Positions 20,525-23,719 of a stretch of DNA of 23,719 nt are shown here, piece after piece. Numbering within the stretch: the stretch's first letter is position 1; each line of letters begins with the position of its first letter. The DNA lies in the NCBI GenBank assembly GCA_039908285.1, contig JAMOBE010000080.1, positions 1 through 23,719 of the forward strand. Direction: 5' to 3'. The position numbers and the translations under genes were made by a program. The stretch is from JAMOBE01 sp039908285. Its GTDB lineage: Bacteria > Pseudomonadota > Alphaproteobacteria > Rhodospirillales > Rhodospirillaceae. Below the pieces are notes generated by a model that saw nothing but the letters and a program-made list of their open reading frames with translations, searched no databases and was not told the origin of the DNA.

Positions 20525-22687
20525 CTATTCGACCTTTTCGCGGAAATGGGCCCAGCGGGTCTTGCCATCGCGGTTTTCGAGCACGTTCATCAGCGCCAGC
20601 ACGGCCCGGCGATCGTACTTGCGGTCGGTCTGGGAGAACAGGATCTCCGAGCACTTGTCGAAGGTCAGCGGCTCGCGCCAGGCGCGGGGGCTCACCATGC
20701 CGACGAAGGTGTTGGCGACGGCGACGATTCGCGCCGTGATGTGGATGTCCTCCCCTCTTCGCCCCAGCGGACCGCTGCCGTCCCAGAACTCGCCGATCTC
20801 GCGGATCGTCCGGACCACCGGCCCGTCGAAATCCACCCCCTCCAGCAATTCGGCGCTGACGACGAAGCTGTTGGCCAGGAGTTCCCGTTCTTCCGGGGTC
20901 AACTGGCCGGCCTTGGTCAAGAGGTCGGCGGGAATGAAGATCTTGCCGACGTTCATCAGGCGCCCGGCGAGACCGACCGTGTTGATTTCCACCTCCGACA
21001 GGCCCAGTTCCTCGGCGATGCCGGACGCCACCTCGGCCACGCGCTCCGAGTGGTGGGCGGAATAGGGGTCGCGGCGGTCGACGACGCTGACCAGGGTGTT
21101 GGTCAGCTGCTTCATCACGTTCTCGCGCCGCTCGCGTTCGCGCACCACGGTGGTGATGTCCTCGATCACCATCAGCACCCCGGGCGGGTGATCGCGATCA
21201 CCGCGCAGCGGAATGTGGTCGCTCTTCAGCACGCGGGCGCCGCCGTCGGCGGCTTCGTCGGCGAAGGTGTGGATGGCGGAGCGGCGCTCCATCTTCGCCA
21301 CCACGTCCTTGTTGACGTCGAGGAACGGGCGGGCCCTGACCGGCCCCATGACGCCGGCGAGCGTCTTGCCCATGAGGTCCTCGGCCGGAATCCCGGCCTC
21401 GGCCAGGGCGCTGCGGTTGGCGAAGGTATAGTGCCCCTCGGAATCGAGGGCGATGATGGAGGTGGGCTGGCTGTCCGTCACCACCTTCATGAACTTCATC
21501 AGGTTCTCGAATCGCTCGGCGGCGAGCTTGAACCGGCTGGCGGCCTCGGCGGCGCGCAGCGAGGTGCCGTGACGCCACACGGCGACCATGGCGATGCTGA
21601 CGCCGACGATGATCAGCACCAGCACCACCAGGATGGTGCGGGTGCGGGTCTCGGTCTCGGCCAGGGTCTCCGCCGTGGTGACGGTGCGCATCAGGAGCCA
21701 GGGCGTGCCGGACACCGCCCGGCTGGTGACCAGCACGTCCTCACCGCCGTATCCCTTCCGGACGGCAAAACCGCCCGGCGTGGTCAGGGCGAAGGAGGCG
21801 GCCAGCTCGGGCGTATCCAGAGCCATGGTCCGGCGCAGCGGCGGCGTGCCGTCCCGCAGCGGCGAGATGTGCTCGACCGTGGCCCCGGCCTTGCGCAGAA
21901 GGACGGTCTCGGCGGTCTTTTCCACCTCGCCCGGCTGGGCGAGTCGCCCATAGAGGTCGTCGCCCACCACCCGCAGCCCGACCACGGCCCCCACCGCGTC
22001 GGTCGGGCTCATGGACTGCACCGCCAGCACCGGCAGCACGAAGCCGACGGTGGGGAGGTTGGTGGCCCCGAGGTAGACGTCGATGAAGGAGGCCTCGCCC
22101 GACAGTGCCTTGGCGATGGCGGAGCGGACCTGAGGCGACAGCGGCGGCATTCCCTGGGTGGCGACGATGACGGCACCCTGGCCGTTGGTCAGGGCCAGCC
22201 CGGCCTCGCCGGCATGCTCGACGTTGGCCGACACCTCCGGACCGCGACTCGGGGCGACGAACCCGGAGCGCTGGGCCGTCGCCGCCAGCAGATTGCGCAG
22301 GTAGCCGGCCTGGGCGGGATCATCGTCGCCCGCTCCGCCGGCCCCCGCGGCCTGGCCGGCGACCAGCTCGCTCATGTAAAGCTGCACCGACGCGTTTTCG
22401 GTCAGCTCGCGCAGGGTGGCGAACTTGTGCTCGACCCACTCGGCCAGCGCGGCGGCGCGGCTGTCGGCGACGATGCCCATGCGCACCTGCCACGCCTGCA
22501 GGTCACGCTGCCGCTCCTGGTCGGCGAAGCGGAAGGCGAAGTAGACGCCAAGCACCGCCACGACCACCAGCCCGATCGCACCGATGAGGATCGAGCGGCT
22601 GATTCTGCCGCTGATCGCCCCGTCGTCGTCGCTTCCCGGCGCCGCCGCCCCCTGTGCCTTGCCAGCCTCCGCCCCAGCCTCCACCAT
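20525..22687 (-). CDS. Membrane receptor: periplasmic sensor, PAS and degenerate HD-GYP domain
   Basis: The 720-residue protein has membrane segments at about 32-53 and 351-371, a periplasmic sensor region of about 300 residues between them (dCache-like in size), a PAS domain (about 392-512, IIALDSEGHYTFANRSALAE) and an HD-GYP-like domain (about 525-705). The HD-GYP frame is clear (HHSERVAEVA, GKIFIPADLLTKAGQLTPEE, WDGSG, ARIVAVANTF), but the catalytic residues are changed: HD is Met578-Asn579, the HH of HHE is Ile631-Gly632, GYP is Gly-Pro-Leu, and the Asp of VAD is Asn659. Hydrolysis of c-di-GMP is therefore unlikely; ligand binding may remain. The ATG at 22687 has AAGGAAG about 9 bases upstream. 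It is divergent from a LapG-like protease gene. Confidence 0.88.
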   Translation of the reverse strand: MVEAGAEAGKAQGAAAPGSDDDGAISGRISRSILIGAIGLVVVAVLGVYFAFRFADQERQRDLQAWQVRMGIVADSRAAALAEWVEHKFATLRELTENASVQLYMSELVAGQAAGAGGAGDDDPAQAGYLRNLLAATAQRSGFVAPSRGPEVSANVEHAGEAGLALTNGQGAVIVATQGMPPLSPQVRSAIAKALSGEASFIDVYLGATNLPTVGFVLPVLAVQSMSPTDAVGAVVGLRVVGDDLYGRLAQPGEVEKTAETVLLRKAGATVEHISPLRDGTPPLRRTMALDTPELAASFALTTPGGFAVRKGYGGEDVLVTSRAVSGTPWLLMRTVTTAETLAETETRTRTILVVLVLIIVGVSIAMVAVWRHGTSLRAAEAASRFKLAAERFENLMKFMKVVTDSQPTSIIALDSEGHYTFANRSALAEAGIPAEDLMGKTLAGVMGPVRARPFLDVNKDVVAKMERRSAIHTFADEAADGGARVLKSDHIPLRGDRDHPPGVLMVIEDITTVVRERERRENVMKQLTNTLVSVVDRRDPYSAHHSERVAEVASGIAEELGLSEVEINTVGLAGRLMNVGKIFIPADLLTKAGQLTPEERELLANSFVVSAELLEGVDFDGPVVRTIREIGEFWDGSGPLGRRGEDIHITARIVAVANTFVGMVSPRAWREPLTFDKCSEILFSQTDRKYDRRAVLALMNVLENRDGKTRWAHFREKVE

Positions 22688-22704
22688 CTCACCGCTTCCT
22701 TGCC

Positions 22705-22732
22705 TTGCCCGAAAGGCCTACGCGCGTTATAT
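22705..22732 (+). promoter_or_regulatory. Possible promoter between the divergent receptor and protease genes
   Basis: TTGCCC (22705-22710) and TTATAT (22727-22732) are 16 bases apart and would direct transcription toward the protease gene. TATAAC on the minus strand at 22726-22731 overlaps the same -10 and could serve the receptor gene, without a clear -35. This is a consensus reading only. Confidence 0.3.
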
Positions 22733-22850
22733 GGGTGTATTGGCATCCCGGGCAGATTTCAATCAAAATGGTCTCCATGACCGTAATAGGCACTTCGGCC
22801 GGGACCGCAGACCTGCGACGTGGAGTCGTGGGCCGACGGCGCCACTCCAG

Positions 22851-23492
22851 ATGATGCGCGGCCCGCTTCGCCATTTTCTGGGACTCCTCGTGGTGGTCGC
22901 CCTGATGGCTGGACCGGCCTTTGCCGGCGCCCCTCTCCTGTTCGGCAGCCAGGAAAAGGAGTCGTCCAACCTGGCCCTGTTCACCCAGTGGGCCAACGCG
23001 GCCCAGCGCGCCATCTCGGAAAAAGCCAAGCAGATGGCCGCATGCACCGACGGCAAGGGGCCGACCTGCCGCTACGCCAACTGGATCAAGTTCCTGGACG
23101 GTCTCAAGGGCACGGACGAGATGGAGCAGATCAAGGCCGTCAACGACTTCCTGAACAGGGCGAAATACATCACGGACCCTGACAATTACCACGTTCCGGA
23201 TGTGTGGAACTCACCGTCCGAGTTCATGGACAACATGGGTGACTGCGAGGACTATGCCATCGCCAAGTATTTCTCCTTGAAGCACCTTGGGATACCGGTC
23301 GAGAGGCTGCGCGTCGTCGCCGTTCAGGATCTCAACCTGAAGACGGGGCATGCGATCCTTGCGGTTTACGTGGGGGACCACATCCTGATCCTCGACAACC
23401 AGATCAAGCAGGTGGTCGACGCCGAGACCATCCGTCACTACCAGCCGGTGTTCTCCATCAACGAGAAGTCCTGGTGGCGACACACGAAGTGA
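22851..23492 (+). CDS. LapG-like periplasmic cysteine protease (BTLCP, DUF920)
   Basis: The 213-residue protein has a signal peptide (MMRGPLRHF, hydrophobic core 10-20, cleavage after AFA near residue 25) and a bacterial transglutaminase-like cysteine protease domain. The triad is Cys132 in MGDCEDYAIAKY, His167 in GHAIL and Asp182 in LDNQ; Asp131 and Glu133 beside the Cys correspond to the calcium-site residues of LapG. LapG cleaves the N terminus of large surface adhesins of the LapA type and releases cells from biofilms. No adhesin is in the window. The tandem ATGs at 22851 and 22854 give the signal peptide; a longer in-frame start reads into the receptor gene. The last 35 bp overlap a convergent partial gene. 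Confidence 0.9.
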   Translation: MMRGPLRHFLGLLVVVALMAGPAFAGAPLLFGSQEKESSNLALFTQWANAAQRAISEKAKQMAACTDGKGPTCRYANWIKFLDGLKGTDEMEQIKAVNDFLNRAKYITDPDNYHVPDVWNSPSEFMDNMGDCEDYAIAKYFSLKHLGIPVERLRVVAVQDLNLKTGHAILAVYVGDHILILDNQIKQVVDAETIRHYQPVFSINEKSWWRHTK

Positions 23493-23718
23493 GCCGGACC
23501 GCCGCCGCGCAGAGGGCGAGGGCAAGGGTGCGGCCGCAGCCGGTGACCATGGGAGACTCGTCCCCCGATCCGCGAATCAGCACGATCCAGCGGCCACCCC
23601 GGTCCTCCGCCTCGACGACGAAGGGCGGCGGAATCAGGGAGCGGGCGGCCTCGTTCCGCGTGGTGACCTCCGGAAGGGGGCCGAAGTGATAGGCGCCATC
23701 GGTGCGGCGCCACAGCCC
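23458..23718 (-). CDS. C-terminal part of a protein entering from the right edge
   Basis: A frame without a start in the window runs from the right edge to a TGA at 23460-23458, giving 86 residues. It begins LWRRTDGAYHFGPLPEV and contains PPPFVVEAEDRGGRWIVLIRG and VTGCGRTLALALCAAA (in shorter blocks), with an amino-acid composition like a real protein and high G/C in third codon positions. I do not recognise the family. It ends inside the last 35 bp of the convergent LapG-like gene, so the two 3' ends overlap tail to tail. A neighbouring minus-strand frame with an ATG in this stretch is Arg/Gly/Pro/His-rich and looks like a shadow. Confidence 0.6.
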   Translation of the reverse strand, partial: GLWRRTDGAYHFGPLPEVTTRNEAARSLIPPPFVVEAEDRGGRWIVLIRGSGDESPMVTGCGRTLALALCAAAVRLTSCVATRTSR

Positions 23719-23719
23719 G

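Noticed and set aside
20546..22780. Long plus-strand open frame opposite the receptor gene
   Set aside because: Same shadow composition, and the opposite strand has clear membrane, PAS and HD-GYP features.

Overview
The window is very GC-rich and reads as chromosome of a flagellated alphaproteobacterium, most likely of Rhodospirillales type. FlbT and FlaF, flagellar regulators largely confined to Alphaproteobacteria, sit side by side. The order argH - small LptM-like lipoprotein - lysA - large TIGR02302/DUF4175 membrane protein, with a divergent TlpA-like thioredoxin, is also an alphaproteobacterial arrangement. This taxonomic call rests on gene content; no search was run.

Layout, left to right. 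(1) 1-1595, plus strand: a 27-bp tandem repeat, flbT, a hairpin-bearing spacer and flaF. (2) 12534-1604, minus strand: one co-directional run of about 11 kb comprising argH, lptM-like, lysA, TIGR02302, SGNH esterase, FIST-domain protein, queE, queD, MOFRL glycerate kinase and DUF445. Many junctions are four-base ATGA overlaps or gaps under 45 bp. (3) 12566-16260: an accessory-looking stretch holding the divergent tlpA-like gene, a TPR/GT61 glycosyltransferase whose frame has lost its stop and runs antisense through tlpA, a 100-codon orphan frame, and an AT-richer metallophosphoesterase bracketed by a 12-bp imperfect inverted repeat. (4) 16516-16713: a good sigma-70 promoter, an intact tRNA-Cys and a tRNA-Asn missing exactly positions 39-68. 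(5) 16817-20491, plus strand: hspQ, an acyl-CoA synthetase/GNAT fusion of the Pat type, a pentanucleotide repeat and a small single-span coiled-coil protein. (6) 20525-23492: two divergent genes, a membrane receptor with periplasmic domain, PAS domain and a catalytically degenerate HD-GYP domain, and a secreted LapG-like cysteine protease. (7) A partial reading frame enters from the right edge on the minus strand.

How the genes relate. The minus-strand run mixes arginine and lysine biosynthesis, envelope proteins and the first steps from dihydroneopterin triphosphate to the 7-deazaguanine precursor of queuosine (QueD, QueE; no QueC here). The strongest candidate for something new is the pair at 20525-23492. 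In the known Lap system a catalytically dead c-di-GMP receptor (LapD, degenerate GGDEF-EAL) holds or releases the periplasmic protease LapG. Here a LapG-like protease with its Cys-His-Asp triad and calcium-site residues stands next to a catalytically dead HD-GYP receptor of comparable topology, which would be an HD-GYP-based analogue of LapD. That functional link is inference from adjacency and motif decay. Other notable points are the broken tRNA-Asn, the stop-loss in the GT61 gene, and three short tandem repeats lying on or beside start or stop codons.
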